NCBI GenBank assembly: GCA_003221035.1
Contig: QHUB01000021.1
Location: forward strand, 1 to 61,593
DNA length: 61,593 bases
Reading direction: 5' to 3'
Source of the DNA: Gemmatimonadota bacterium
GTDB taxonomy: Bacteria; Gemmatimonadota; Gemmatimonadetes; Gemmatimonadales; GWC2-71-9
Shown here one piece after another: positions 25,641 to 34,526 of the stretch (positions within the stretch are counted from its first letter, which is position 1; each line of letters opens with the position of its first letter). The notes beneath the pieces are model-generated. The model saw nothing but the letters and a program-made list of their open reading frames with translations, did no database searches and was not told the DNA's origin. Both the position numbers and the translations under genes were made by a program.

Positions 25641-26675
25641 CTACCGCCACCGGAAGATCTGCAGCGCAATCACGAAGCTCACTGCTCCCCAGGCCACGAC
25701 GACCGCAAGCGGCGCGCCCACGGTCGTGACCGACGCGCCGTCGATCATCACCGCGCGCAGCGCGTCGTTGAGCGCCGTGAGCGGCAGCGCTTTCACGAAC
25801 GGGATCATGGCATCCGGGAAGCGCGAGTAGGAGAAGAACGTCCCCGACAGGATCCACATCGGCAGCATCACGAGATTCATCAGCCCCGAGACGCCTTCGA
25901 TTGTCTTCGCGCGACTGGCGACGAGCAGTCCCAGTCCCGCGAACGAGAATGAGCCGAGCACCGTGATCCCGGCGAGCGAGGCGAAGGAGCCGCGGACCGC
26001 GACGCCAAACAGCAGCCAGCCGAACCCTACCAGCGCCACAACTTCCACGATCAGGAATACGAGTCGCGACAGGATGAAGCTCAGCAGATAGTGACTCTTG
26101 CGCATCGGCGTGGCCATGTAGCGCTTGAGCAGCTTGCGCTGGCGCGCCTGCACCACCGAGAACCCGACGCCCCAGATTCCACTGCCGAGCAGATTCATGC
26201 CGAGCAGGCCGGGAATGAGAAAGTCGATATAGCGCGAGCCCGGCGCGGCGGCGCGCTCATCGCGCACCGCGACCTGGTCCTTCCTGCCGCGGGCGCGCTG
26301 CACCACGTCATCCACGGCCAGGCGCGCCAGGCCGCTCTCGGTCCGTGTGGAATCGTAGCGATAGATGACCGGATCGCCGGGGATCGCAAGCAGCGCAATC
26401 CGGCCGGTCCTCAATCGCAGGCGCGCGGTCGCGGTATCGAGCACCGTCGCGACCAGGCGTGGCGACGCATCGAGCGTTGCGGCCAGCGCGCTGTCGCCCG
26501 GCCCACGCGCGACCCCGATCTGCAACTTGCCGGGGCCCGTGTTTCGGAATGCCAGTCCCAGCGCGAATGCCAGTACGATCGGAAATCCGAACACCCAGAA
26601 CACCGCCTCGGGCTCGCGATAGAACTCGCGCATGCGCGAGAGCGCCAGCTGGTACAGCGGATGCTCACGTATCAC
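25641..26675 (-). CDS. ABC-2 type transporter permease
   Basis: A 344-residue export permease with an N-terminal membrane helix (FWVFGFPIVLAFALGLAF), a roughly 130-residue extracytoplasmic domain, and five C-terminal helices including FSFAGLGLLVAS and MLPMWILSGTFFSYSRFP, the usual ABC-2/NodJ-like layout. The GTG start overlaps the ATPase stop by 11 bp. With the ATPase it forms an exporter of unknown substrate. Its stop is only 3 bp from the convergent kinase stop. Confidence 0.92.
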   Translation of the reverse strand: MIREHPLYQLALSRMREFYREPEAVFWVFGFPIVLAFALGLAFRNTGPGKLQIGVARGPGDSALAATLDASPRLVATVLDTATARLRLRTGRIALLAIPGDPVIYRYDSTRTESGLARLAVDDVVQRARGRKDQVAVRDERAAAPGSRYIDFLIPGLLGMNLLGSGIWGVGFSVVQARQRKLLKRYMATPMRKSHYLLSFILSRLVFLIVEVVALVGFGWLLFGVAVRGSFASLAGITVLGSFSFAGLGLLVASRAKTIEGVSGLMNLVMLPMWILSGTFFSYSRFPDAMIPFVKALPLTALNDALRAVMIDGASVTTVGAPLAVVVAWGAVSFVIALQIFRWR

Positions 26676-27615
26676 GGAGCTGCCGTCCGGTGAGCGCGAC
26701 GAAGACGTCGTCGAGCGTGGCGTGATGCGTGGTGAGCGAGGCCAGCTCGACCTGCCGCTGCTGCAGCAGCGTGAGCAGCGCCGGCAACGTGCGATGGAGC
26801 TCCTTCACCGTCAGCGAGATCGCGCCGCCCGCGCCGCCCGCGGGCGCGGGACGCACGGCGGTGACGCCGTTCAAGCCGCGCACTGCATCGGTCACCACCT
26901 CCGATGCCGCTCCGTCCGCGAGCGTGAACTCGATCACATGCTCGGCGCCGAGTGACGCGATCAGCTCGCGCGGCGTACCGAGCGCGATGACCTTGCCGTG
27001 ATCCATGATCGCGACCCGGTCACACAGCCGCTCGGCCTCTTCCATGTAATGCGTTGTCAGCAGGACGGTGCCCCCCGCCGCCCGGAAGCGCCGGATGATG
27101 TCCCAGAGCTGCCGGCGCGACTGTGGATCGAGTCCGGTCGTCGGCTCGTCGAGAAACAACAGATCGGGTTTGCTGACGAGTGCGCACGCGACCGCGAGAC
27201 GCTGTTTCTGGCCGCCCGACAAGGTTACCACGCGTGCCTTGCGCTTCTCCTCGAGCTCGACGAGCGCGAGGACTTCATCCACACCGTGCGCCTGGCGATA
27301 AAACGAGCGGAACAGCGCGAGCACTTCGCCCACCCGCAGCTTGTCGGCAAGCTGTGTCTCCTGGAGCTGGATTCCCAGCCGCTCACGCAAGGCGCGGCCG
27401 GCCGCTCCGTCCCGCCAACGCGCGCCGAGAATCTCGACATCGCCGGAATCGGGCAGCGTCAGCCCTTCCAGGACCTCGATCGTCGTCGTCTTTCCGGCGC
27501 CGTTGGGGCCGAGCAGTCCGAAGCACTCGCCGGCAGCGACGACGAGATCGAGACCCGCGACCGCGACGACGTCCCCGAAACTCTTCCTGAGGGCGCGGCA
27601 GTTGATCGCTACGAT
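26665..27615 (-). CDS. ABC transporter ATP-binding protein (apparent ATC start)
   Basis: ATPase of the ABC-2 exporter. The first ATG/GTG/TTG in frame (TTG at 27390) would delete the Walker A motif. The upstream frame encodes an intact N-terminus, INCRALRKSFGDVVAVAGLD then LLGPNGAGKTTT, and reaches ATC at 27615 in the position where family members begin with Met. Q-loop ERLGIQLQE, signature TLSGGQKQRLA, Walker B LLFLDEPTTGLD and H-loop TTHYME are all present. ATC is therefore the proposed start, 7 bp inside the upstream coiled-coil gene. A sequencing error (ATG read as ATC) is the alternative. Confidence 0.9.
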   Translation of the reverse strand: MVAINCRALRKSFGDVVAVAGLDLVVAAGECFGLLGPNGAGKTTTIEVLEGLTLPDSGDVEILGARWRDGAAGRALRERLGIQLQETQLADKLRVGEVLALFRSFYRQAHGVDEVLALVELEEKRKARVVTLSGGQKQRLAVACALVSKPDLLFLDEPTTGLDPQSRRQLWDIIRRFRAAGGTVLLTTHYMEEAERLCDRVAIMDHGKVIALGTPRELIASLGAEHVIEFTLADGAASEVVTDAVRGLNGVTAVRPAPAGGAGGAISLTVKELHRTLPALLTLLQQRQVELASLTTHHATLDDVFVALTGRQLRDT

Positions 27616-28007
27616 TGGCGCTTCTCGTTCTTGTCGTTTTGGTTTTTGTCGGTGGACATCTCGTGCGCCTGCTTGAGCGACTGCTCGAGCTGCATCATCA
27701 GGCTGTTGATGCCGTCCTGAAGGGCGCGCAGCTTCACGCTGATGCCGGTCCCTTGACGCGCCGCCACCACGGCGAGCGACCCTGCGACGTCGGGCAGCGT
27801 TCCGAGGTTGGCGGTCAGCGCACGCTGGCGCATGTGGGACAGATCGCGCGCGATGTTGTCGGAGATTCCTTTGATGATCTTGGCGTTCCCGGCGCGACTC
27901 GATTCGAGCTCGGCGACCAGCTTCTTCACGTGATCCACGGTGCGCACGTAGCCCTGCAGCTCTTCGATGCGGCGAACCTGATTCGCCGATTGCTTCTGTA
28001 CCGCCAC
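27609..28007 (-). CDS. Small helical/coiled-coil protein of unknown function
   Basis: A 132-residue, probably all-helical protein without signal or membrane segment. It has heptad-like stretches (IEELQGYVRTVDHVKKLVAELESS, residues about 14-37, and KLRALQDGINSLMMQLEQSLKQA) and a hydrophilic tail rich in Asn, Lys and Asp. It starts with GTG overlapping the phosphatase stop (TAGTG) and overlaps the ABC ATPase start, so it is fully embedded in the operon. I do not recognise the family. Confidence 0.75.
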   Translation of the reverse strand: MAVQKQSANQVRRIEELQGYVRTVDHVKKLVAELESSRAGNAKIIKGISDNIARDLSHMRQRALTANLGTLPDVAGSLAVVAARQGTGISVKLRALQDGINSLMMQLEQSLKQAHEMSTDKNQNDKNEKRQS

Positions 28008-29593
28008 TAGTTCCCGGGCCCCAGGGCGTCAGTGCGGGCGTGCCCGTCCACCAGCGATAGCGGCGAGACGCCGAGCAGTGCGCCGAGCGTCGGCGCGATG
28101 TCGACGGTGTTCATGCGGCCGGCGTACGATCCGCGCTTGATGCCGTGTCCCCAGAAGATGATCGGCACGTGGGCGTCGTCGTCGGACGGCTGGCCGTGCA
28201 TGGCGTAGGGGAAGCTGGGGATGTCCCAGACCGATCCGGTCTGGAGCGTCACCGTCAGCACGACGCCGGCATCGGGCGTGAGATGATGCAGCCAGCGGCG
28301 CGCGACCGGGTCGGACGCCGTGTCGGCGCGCGCCAGGTCGGCCGGTCTGATCACGCGCGCAACACCCGGCACGCGCAGGATACGGGCGGCGAGCGCATCG
28401 AGGATGCTGTCGGTCTTGAGACCCAGCGCCGCGAAGCGGCCGTTGTCATGCAGCATCAGCATGCCGGTGTTGAGCTCGAGCCACTCGCGTGGCGCGGCAC
28501 CGGCGCCGCCGGCCACGCGGTCCAGGTCGTGATTGACGGCGGTGATCACCGTGTCGAGATACACGCGATACGCCGCGGCGCCGGTCTTCGCCCGCGTGCG
28601 CTCCGGATACGACGTCACGCCGTGATCGGCCGTGAGCACCACGACGAGATTGTCGCGGCCTACGCGGTCGGTGAGACGTTTCAGGAACCAGCCGAGATAG
28701 TGATCGAGCCGCAGCACCTGATCATGGATCTCGCGCGAGTCCGGCCCGTACGCGTGCCCGACGGCGTCGGTGGTCGACAGACTCACGGCAAGCACATCGG
28801 TGCCCTTCCGACCGAGCTTCAGCGCCTCGAACCCCTCGAGCGCGAACAGGAGTGTGAGCGAGTCCATCGCGGGCATTCTGGCGATTGCGAGTGACGCGAC
28901 CACGCTGTCGGGCGGGAGCCGGTGCGGAAAGACGAGATCCACACCGCCGTTCTCGTAGGGCTCGTTGTCCGCTTCTTTGTACGCACTGTCGGGCAGGAGC
29001 AGCGACCATGTCATTCCGGCCGCGCGGAACGGCAGGCGTCGCGCGTTGAAGCCTTGAACCCAGGACGGCAGTGAATCGGCGTAGTAACGGCTGGTCGTGA
29101 ACAGGCCCGACTGATACCAGTAGACCTGCTCCTTGGCCTGCCCGATCGGAAGAATGGCGCCGCGGTCCTTGCGGCTGACCGAGAGCGCCCGTGCCGTCGG
29201 ATCGACGGCCTTGAGCCAATCGAAGAACGTGGTCCCGCGAAAGCGGCGCGGAGACGCGCCGGTTCCGCTCATGCCGATCAGCGGCGCCAGCGAATCCTGG
29301 ACCCCCGCCTCATTGGTGATGATCCCGGTGTGCGCCGGCCAGCGGCCGGACAAGATCGTCGAGTGTCCGGGCGCGGTCTCCGTGATGGCGTGATCCTGAT
29401 ATCCGTCGGTGAAGAACGCCCCCTCCGTCGCGAGCTGCCCCAGCCCGCCCGTCAATTGGGACTTCCAGCGCGTGAAGTAATCGGCGCGCAGCTGATCGAC
29501 TGTGATCACGACGATGAGCTTGGGCCGGGGCGGCGGAGGAGCCGGTGCATCCCCGAGCCGGCCGAGCAGCGCGAGATAGACGGCGAGGTTCAT
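28007..29593 (-). CDS. PafA-like alkaline phosphatase superfamily hydrolase
   Basis: A 528-residue member of the nucleotide-pyrophosphatase/phosphodiesterase branch of alkaline phosphatases. LIVVITVDQLRADYF carries the first metal Asp, AITETAPGHSTILSG the nucleophile Thr73, SRKDRGAILP the Lys/Arg pair diagnostic of calcium-activated PafA-type monoesterases, and LSTTDAVGHAYGP and VLTADHGV the remaining metal ligands. The N-terminus (MNLAVYLALLGRLGDAPAP) is a weak signal peptide, so export is likely but not certain. Its GTG-starting neighbour overlaps its stop. Release of inorganic phosphate from periplasmic monoesters is the expected role. Confidence 0.9.
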   Translation of the reverse strand: MNLAVYLALLGRLGDAPAPPPPRPKLIVVITVDQLRADYFTRWKSQLTGGLGQLATEGAFFTDGYQDHAITETAPGHSTILSGRWPAHTGIITNEAGVQDSLAPLIGMSGTGASPRRFRGTTFFDWLKAVDPTARALSVSRKDRGAILPIGQAKEQVYWYQSGLFTTSRYYADSLPSWVQGFNARRLPFRAAGMTWSLLLPDSAYKEADNEPYENGGVDLVFPHRLPPDSVVASLAIARMPAMDSLTLLFALEGFEALKLGRKGTDVLAVSLSTTDAVGHAYGPDSREIHDQVLRLDHYLGWFLKRLTDRVGRDNLVVVLTADHGVTSYPERTRAKTGAAAYRVYLDTVITAVNHDLDRVAGGAGAAPREWLELNTGMLMLHDNGRFAALGLKTDSILDALAARILRVPGVARVIRPADLARADTASDPVARRWLHHLTPDAGVVLTVTLQTGSVWDIPSFPYAMHGQPSDDDAHVPIIFWGHGIKRGSYAGRMNTVDIAPTLGALLGVSPLSLVDGHARTDALGPGN

Positions 29594-29614
29594 GGAGACA
29601 CAAACTAGCGTTCG

Positions 29615-30829
29615 TCAGGCCGTTGCCGCCACCGCGGGCTCGTGTGGGCGCTCGCGGAACGCCAGGACTGCGGCCAGCGACACGATGGCCGCGGCGATCA
29701 GGAATGGCACACCGTGGCCGAACTGATCGAACGCGAAGGTGGCGCCCACCGGGCCCACGATGCTGGCGATTCCCCGCAACGTCTGTTGCGCTCCCATGAC
29801 CAGCCCCAGCTCGTGACGCGGCACGCGCTGGCTCACGAGCGATGTGGAGGCGGGAAACAGCAGCGCCGTCCCGACCGGGACGAGCGTCAGACACAGAATA
29901 AAGACGACGATCGCCGTCGGAGGCGCGAGCAGCGCCGCGGGGAGCGGCATCAGCGCGAGGCCCAGGAACAGCGAGATCGTCCCCATTTGCATGGTGCGGA
30001 TTTCACCGAAGCGCTGGTTGAACCATCCCACGAGACCGAAGCGCATGAGCACGCCGACGACCCCGAACACGGTGAAGAAGTACCCGATCGTTTCTTCGGT
30101 CACGCCGTACACTTCCTTGAAATACAGCGCCATCACGCCGATCACGACGTTGAGCGCGAGCATTCCCACGACATAGATCCAGATCACGCGATGCGCCGGA
30201 GCGGACGGACGCTCCACGATTTCCATGAGCGCCTGCTTGATCGTGCGATCCGGTGGGAGCTGCTGGCCACTCAGCGTATGTGTGTGATGTACGCGCGATT
30301 CGGGCAGCCACCTCCAGGCGAACACGACGCACAGCAGCATCAAGCCTGCGGCGACGAGTCCCGGCACCTCGGTCCCAAACCGCCGCGCGATGGAGCCGAT
30401 CACGGGACCGATGAGCACGCCCGCGCTTGTGGCTGCCGAGATCCACCCGAGCGCCTTGGCCCGCTCGGCGGGTGCCATCGTGTCGGCGACGTAGGCCTGC
30501 GCGACTCCGGTCGTCCCGCCACCGAGTCCCTGCACCAGCCGCGACGCAAACAGCATCGAGAGGCTCGTGGCGAACCCGAACACGACGTACGCGAGCGCCG
30601 AGCCGAAGAGCCCGATCAGCATCGCCGGGCGACGGCCATAGCGGTCCGAGAACTTGCCCCAGATCGGCGAGGACACGAGCTGCGCGATGGCGAAGGCGGA
30701 GATGAGCCAGCCTACCATCCAGTCGGGCGCGTGCATGCGCTTCGCGTAAAACGGCATGAGTGGCGCGACGAGCATCAGGCCGAGCATGTCGACGAAGCAG
30801 ACAGCCATGAGCACAGAGAGGCGCTTCAT
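29615..30829 (-). CDS. MFS transporter (TetA/drug-exporter type)
   Basis: A 404-residue major facilitator with 12 predicted helices. GKFSDRYGRRPAMLIG is the loop 2-3 signature, and RLVQGLGGGTTGVAQAYVADTMAPAERAKALG with GPVIGS in helix 5 is the antiporter motif C pattern of 12-TMS drug/proton antiporters. The ATG at 30829 is chosen because it overlaps the permease stop (ATGA). It sits between an Fbp/ThiP-type importer and the phosphatase in one operon; the substrate is unknown. Confidence 0.92.
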   Translation of the reverse strand: MKRLSVLMAVCFVDMLGLMLVAPLMPFYAKRMHAPDWMVGWLISAFAIAQLVSSPIWGKFSDRYGRRPAMLIGLFGSALAYVVFGFATSLSMLFASRLVQGLGGGTTGVAQAYVADTMAPAERAKALGWISAATSAGVLIGPVIGSIARRFGTEVPGLVAAGLMLLCVVFAWRWLPESRVHHTHTLSGQQLPPDRTIKQALMEIVERPSAPAHRVIWIYVVGMLALNVVIGVMALYFKEVYGVTEETIGYFFTVFGVVGVLMRFGLVGWFNQRFGEIRTMQMGTISLFLGLALMPLPAALLAPPTAIVVFILCLTLVPVGTALLFPASTSLVSQRVPRHELGLVMGAQQTLRGIASIVGPVGATFAFDQFGHGVPFLIAAAIVSLAAVLAFRERPHEPAVAATA

Positions 30830-32451
30830 CGCCGCGCTCCCACGCTCAGCACGATGGCACTCACCAGCATTAGCACGACGCCGAATGCCGCGGCGACGCC
30901 GGTCTCGTCGAGACGCAGGCTCGAGAGAATCTCGATCGACACGGGACGTGTCTCGAAGGTGTAGAGGACGATCGATGCGACGATGTCGCCCAGGCCCGCG
31001 ACGAACGCCAGACTCGCGCCCGCCGCGAGTCCGGGCCGGAGTTGCGGCAACGTGACGCGCGCGAATGTGCGCCAGCGGCCGGCGCCGAGGCTCGCCGCGG
31101 CCTCTTCGAGCGCCGGATCGAGTTGGCGATACGAAGCCAGAATGCCCCGGCCGGTCAGGGGCAGCGCCCGCACGAGATAGGCGAGCGGCAACAACACGAC
31201 CGTTCCTACCAGCACGAAGCGCAGCGCGAGCGGCGCGCGCACACTGAACGTCGTCGCCAGCGCGATGGCGAAGACGGTGCCCGGCAGCGCCCACGGCAAG
31301 GCCAGCAGGCCTTCGATCGCGCGCCGCCATGCGACGCGCCGCCGGACGACGAGCCATCCGCCGACGATGGCCAGCGCGACCGCGAGCAGCGTGCTCACCC
31401 CGGCCATCCAGAACGAATTCCACATCGGCCGCAGTCGCTCGGCTTCCGAGAACAGGCGGCGATAGTTCTCGAGATTGATCACCGGCGGCAGGATCTCGGT
31501 CGTCCACGCGCCATAGGGGACGAGCGACACGAGGATCAAGGTCAGATGCGGCAGGAGCAACAGCACCGCGAGCCCCCATCCCGCCCCCGTGGCCAGCCAG
31601 CGGACGCCGGTGCGGCGGATCGGACGTGGCCGCGGCGCGATCCCCTTCCCCAACGCCACGAGGATGTCATCGCCCTCGGTCCGCCGCAGGATCAACAGGC
31701 CGGCGATCGCCACCACCGCGAGCGCGACCGTCTCGACCATCGCGAGCGGCCGATCCCCGTTCAGTTTGGTCGCGACGATTTGCGTGGTCATCACGCGGAA
31801 TCCGCCGCCAAAGATGTAGGGTGCGCTGAAGGACCCCAGCGCCGTCATGAACGTGAGGATCGCCGCGCCGATCAGCGAGGGGCGCAGCAGCGGCACGATG
31901 ACGCGCCACAGCGTCGTCCTGCGATCCGCGCCAAGCGCCTGCGCCGCCTCGAGCATCGAGACGTCGAGCTTGGCGAGCCCGGCGCGCATGAACAGGTAGA
32001 AGTAGACGTACATCGAGTACGCGTGGACGAGAAGGATCGCCGCGGCCCCCTGCAGCCGCCACGGGGCGTTGTCGAGATGCAGCGCGGCCTGGATCGCGCG
32101 GGCGATGAATCCCGACTCACCGTACAAGAAGAGAAACGCGATGACGCCGACCAGTGGCGGCAGGACGACCGGCAGCGCGATCAGCGCGCCGAGGGTTTTG
32201 CGTCCCGGGAAATCGAACCACTCGAACAGGAAGGCGAGCGGGATGCCGATGGCCGCAGCCAGGATCACGCTGACCAGCGAAATCCAGACGCTCGCCCACA
32301 GCGCGGCCCATTCCCCGGGGCGCGAGAGAAACGCGTGGATCGCCGCGCCGTTGCTCGCCTCGCCGGCGACGATCAGGATCGGATAAACCACGAGCCACGC
32401 GAGCAACAGCGTCACCAGCGCCGCCACGAGATCGACTCGTCGCAACCGCAT
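30826..32451 (-). CDS. ABC importer permease with two fused permease domains (FbpB/ThiP type)
   Basis: A roughly 541-residue membrane protein made of two homologous permease halves, each with about six helices and an EAA loop (LEAAQALGADRRTTLWRVIVPLLRPS; LEEAAASLGAGRWRTFARVTLPQLRPG). This fused form is typical of ferric-iron (FbpB), thiamine (ThiP) and 2-aminoethylphosphonate importers. The ATG at 32451 overlaps the ATPase stop as TGATG, which is preferred over the GTG six bases earlier. Confidence 0.92.
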   Translation of the reverse strand: MRLRRVDLVAALVTLLLAWLVVYPILIVAGEASNGAAIHAFLSRPGEWAALWASVWISLVSVILAAAIGIPLAFLFEWFDFPGRKTLGALIALPVVLPPLVGVIAFLFLYGESGFIARAIQAALHLDNAPWRLQGAAAILLVHAYSMYVYFYLFMRAGLAKLDVSMLEAAQALGADRRTTLWRVIVPLLRPSLIGAAILTFMTALGSFSAPYIFGGGFRVMTTQIVATKLNGDRPLAMVETVALAVVAIAGLLILRRTEGDDILVALGKGIAPRPRPIRRTGVRWLATGAGWGLAVLLLLPHLTLILVSLVPYGAWTTEILPPVINLENYRRLFSEAERLRPMWNSFWMAGVSTLLAVALAIVGGWLVVRRRVAWRRAIEGLLALPWALPGTVFAIALATTFSVRAPLALRFVLVGTVVLLPLAYLVRALPLTGRGILASYRQLDPALEEAAASLGAGRWRTFARVTLPQLRPGLAAGASLAFVAGLGDIVASIVLYTFETRPVSIEILSSLRLDETGVAAAFGVVLMLVSAIVLSVGARR

Positions 32452-33434
32452 CACCACGCGATCACCCGCGTCGCCTCCACGTACACCCGCTCCCCGACCT
32501 GGGCCGCATCGGGCTCGGCCAACACCTCGAAGCGCTCATGATCGTCGCCTTCGACCACGAAGAACGCCGCGGCGCCGGTGTAGCGGCGCTCGCGCACGAT
32601 GCCCGGAACACCAGCGTGGCCAAATCGAAGCCGCTCGGGCCGAACCACCACCACGCCGTTGCGGGTCGCCGCGCCACCGAGGGCTTTCGCCGCGGCGCCG
32701 TGAAACACATTGGCTCGACCCACGAACGTCGCGACGAACAGGTTCGCGGGTCGTTCGTAGAGCTCATCCGGTGTCCCGGCCTGCTCGAGCCGTCCCTGAT
32801 TGAGCACCGCGATGCGATCGCCGAGGTCGAACGCTTCCTCCTGTTCGTGCGTGACGAAGACGGTCGTGATATCCACGCGCTTGATCACCGCCCGCAGCTC
32901 GTGCCGTGTGCGCTCCCGCAGCGCGGGATCGAGATTCGAGAGCGGCTCGTCGAGCAGCAGGACGCGCGGCTCGGGGGCGAGCGCGCGCGCGAGCGCTACG
33001 CGCTGCTGCTGGCCACCCGACAGCTCGTGCACTTTGCGCCGCTCGAACCCAGCCAAATCGACAAGGGTGAGCGCCTGAGCGATCTTCGTCGCGACGGCTC
33101 CGCGCTCCCGGCTCCCGGCCAATCCAAAGCCCACGTTGTCGCCGACGTCCAGATGAGGAAACAGCGCATAGTGCTGAAATACCATTCCGAAGCGGCGCCG
33201 GGCCGGGGGGACGCTCGTCACGTCCTCGTCCGCGACGGCGATGCGGCCGCCATCCGCGCCCTCGAAGCCGGCGAGCAGTCTCAGCATCGTCGTCTTCCCG
33301 CTGCCGGACGGGCCCAGCAAGGCGAGGATCTCGCCGCGCGCGATGTCGAGCGTGATCGGGCCGATGACGACACCGTCGGACCAGCGCTTCTCGATGGCCT
33401 GGACTTGCAGGAACGCGGTGGAGGGCGGAGTCAA
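32451..33434 (-). CDS. ABC importer ATPase (Fbp/Pot type)
   Basis: ATPase of the importer, about 327 residues: Walker A LLGPSGSGKTTM, Q-loop FQHYALFPHL, signature HELSGGQQQRVALARAL, Walker B LLLDEPLSNLD, and a C-terminal OB/TOBE-like regulatory region (VVVRPERLRFG). The TTG at 33434 is chosen: it overlaps the binding-protein stop (TTGA) and GGAGG lies 6 nt upstream. The loop after DNVGFGLA contains the peptide GSRERG encoded by a two-unit TCCCGGC repeat (33106-33119). Confidence 0.93.
   Translation of the reverse strand: MTPPSTAFLQVQAIEKRWSDGVVIGPITLDIARGEILALLGPSGSGKTTMLRLLAGFEGADGGRIAVADEDVTSVPPARRRFGMVFQHYALFPHLDVGDNVGFGLAGSRERGAVATKIAQALTLVDLAGFERRKVHELSGGQQQRVALARALAPEPRVLLLDEPLSNLDPALRERTRHELRAVIKRVDITTVFVTHEQEEAFDLGDRIAVLNQGRLEQAGTPDELYERPANLFVATFVGRANVFHGAAAKALGGAATRNGVVVVRPERLRFGHAGVPGIVRERRYTGAAAFFVVEGDDHERFEVLAEPDAAQVGERVYVEATRVIAW
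33106..33119. repeat. Two TCCCGGC heptamers inside ABC ATPase gene
   Basis: TCCCGGC repeated twice (GCCGGGA on the minus strand), in frame in a variable surface loop of the ATPase. The same heptamer forms a longer array at 36224-36251. Confidence 0.6.
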
Positions 33435-34441
33435 CGCTTTCCTCCAGTGCCGCGCACATGCTGATCCCACCACCGCATCCATCCGGGCCCACTCTGCGCC
33501 AGCAGGTTCCAGTCGACGTCGGCCACCACCATTTGCCGGCGAACCTCGCGCACCCAGGCGGGCAGCGAATCGTTCGCGAGATCCTGCCGAGCGGGCACGC
33601 GGAAGACCTCGCGCGCCGCGGCGAGCTGCATCTCCGGGCTCCCGACGAAGTCCACATAGGCGCGCGCGGCCGCCGGATGTTTGGCCCCGCGCACGACGGC
33701 GATGTCGTCTTCGATCACGACGGTCCCGCTCTTCGGGAAGACGTAACCAACCGGCATGCCGCGACGCCGGCTGATCAGCACGTCCGGAAGATCCCAGACC
33801 GTCACCAGCCCTTCCTGGCGCGCGATCTTTTCACTCACCAGCGCGGGGTTCTGCTCGTAGACCTTCGTCTGTCCGTCGAGCCGGCGCAGCCACTGTACGC
33901 CGCTCGTCGTGTCGCCGGTCTGCGCGAGACTGCGCGCGATGATGAAGCCGAAGACCGCGCGCATCGTGCCGCTCGCGAGCGGATCGCGGATGATGATCTT
34001 GCCCTTCCATTTGGGATCGAGCAGGTCGTTCCAGTCGCTCGGCGCTTGCGCCGCGGCAATCACCCGCTCGGCATACAAAAACACCACGGGCGTTTCGTAC
34101 GCCGCAAAGAAGCAATCCCCCGGCCCGCGCCCGCGCGCGGGGATCGCGTCCGCCCACCCCGGTCGATGACAGTCGAGCAGCGAATCGCCCGCGGCCTGCG
34201 CGAGGATCAATGACGGGCCGCCGAACCAGACGTCCGCCTGCGGGTTGGCCTGCTCCGAACGCAGCCGGTCGTAGACGTCCTGAGAGCCCATGTCGAGCCA
34301 GCGGACGTCGATGTCCGGGTGGAGGGCTTCGAAACGCTTTTCGAACAGGGTGAGCAGGTCGCGCCCGTGGGGACTGTAGACGACTAAGGGAGTGCGGTGG
34401 TCCCGCGAGCATCCGGCGACTATGAGTAATCCAAAGATCAT
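33431..34441 (-). CDS. Fbp/Pot-type extracellular solute-binding lipoprotein
   Basis: A roughly 336-residue periplasmic binding protein. The ATG at 34441 gives a compact lipoprotein signal, MIFGLLIVAGCSRD, with Cys10 or Cys11 as lipid site; longer starts would place this signal internally. PLVVYSPHGRDLLTLFEKRFEALHP is the first binding-fold strand of the family that includes iron (FbpA), thiamine and 2-aminoethylphosphonate binders, and ISRRRGMPVGYVFPKSGTVV is a later family block. The iron-ligand Tyr pair cannot be confirmed. No Shine-Dalgarno sequence is seen; the leader is pyrimidine-rich and part of an inverted repeat. Confidence 0.9.
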   Translation of the reverse strand: MIFGLLIVAGCSRDHRTPLVVYSPHGRDLLTLFEKRFEALHPDIDVRWLDMGSQDVYDRLRSEQANPQADVWFGGPSLILAQAAGDSLLDCHRPGWADAIPARGRGPGDCFFAAYETPVVFLYAERVIAAAQAPSDWNDLLDPKWKGKIIIRDPLASGTMRAVFGFIIARSLAQTGDTTSGVQWLRRLDGQTKVYEQNPALVSEKIARQEGLVTVWDLPDVLISRRRGMPVGYVFPKSGTVVIEDDIAVVRGAKHPAAARAYVDFVGSPEMQLAAAREVFRVPARQDLANDSLPAWVREVRRQMVVADVDWNLLAQSGPGWMRWWDQHVRGTGGKR

Positions 34442-34443
34442 GA

Positions 34444-34515
34444 GGGAGAAGGGAGACGGGAGAGGTACGTGACGGCGCGTTTGCTGCGCACCGGATCGAA
34501 CATCTCCCTTCTCCC
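34444..34515. repeat. 13-bp perfect inverted repeat of GGGAGAA units
   Basis: GGGAGAAGGGAGA (34444-34456) and its exact complement TCTCCCTTCTCCC (34503-34515) are separated by 46 nt and fill the gap between the PIG-L stop and the binding-protein start at 34441. On the minus strand the 3' arm ends 3 bases before the ATG, so the structure could end the upstream message or mask the start. Confidence 0.8.
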
Positions 34516-34526
34516 CTCTCCTTGTC

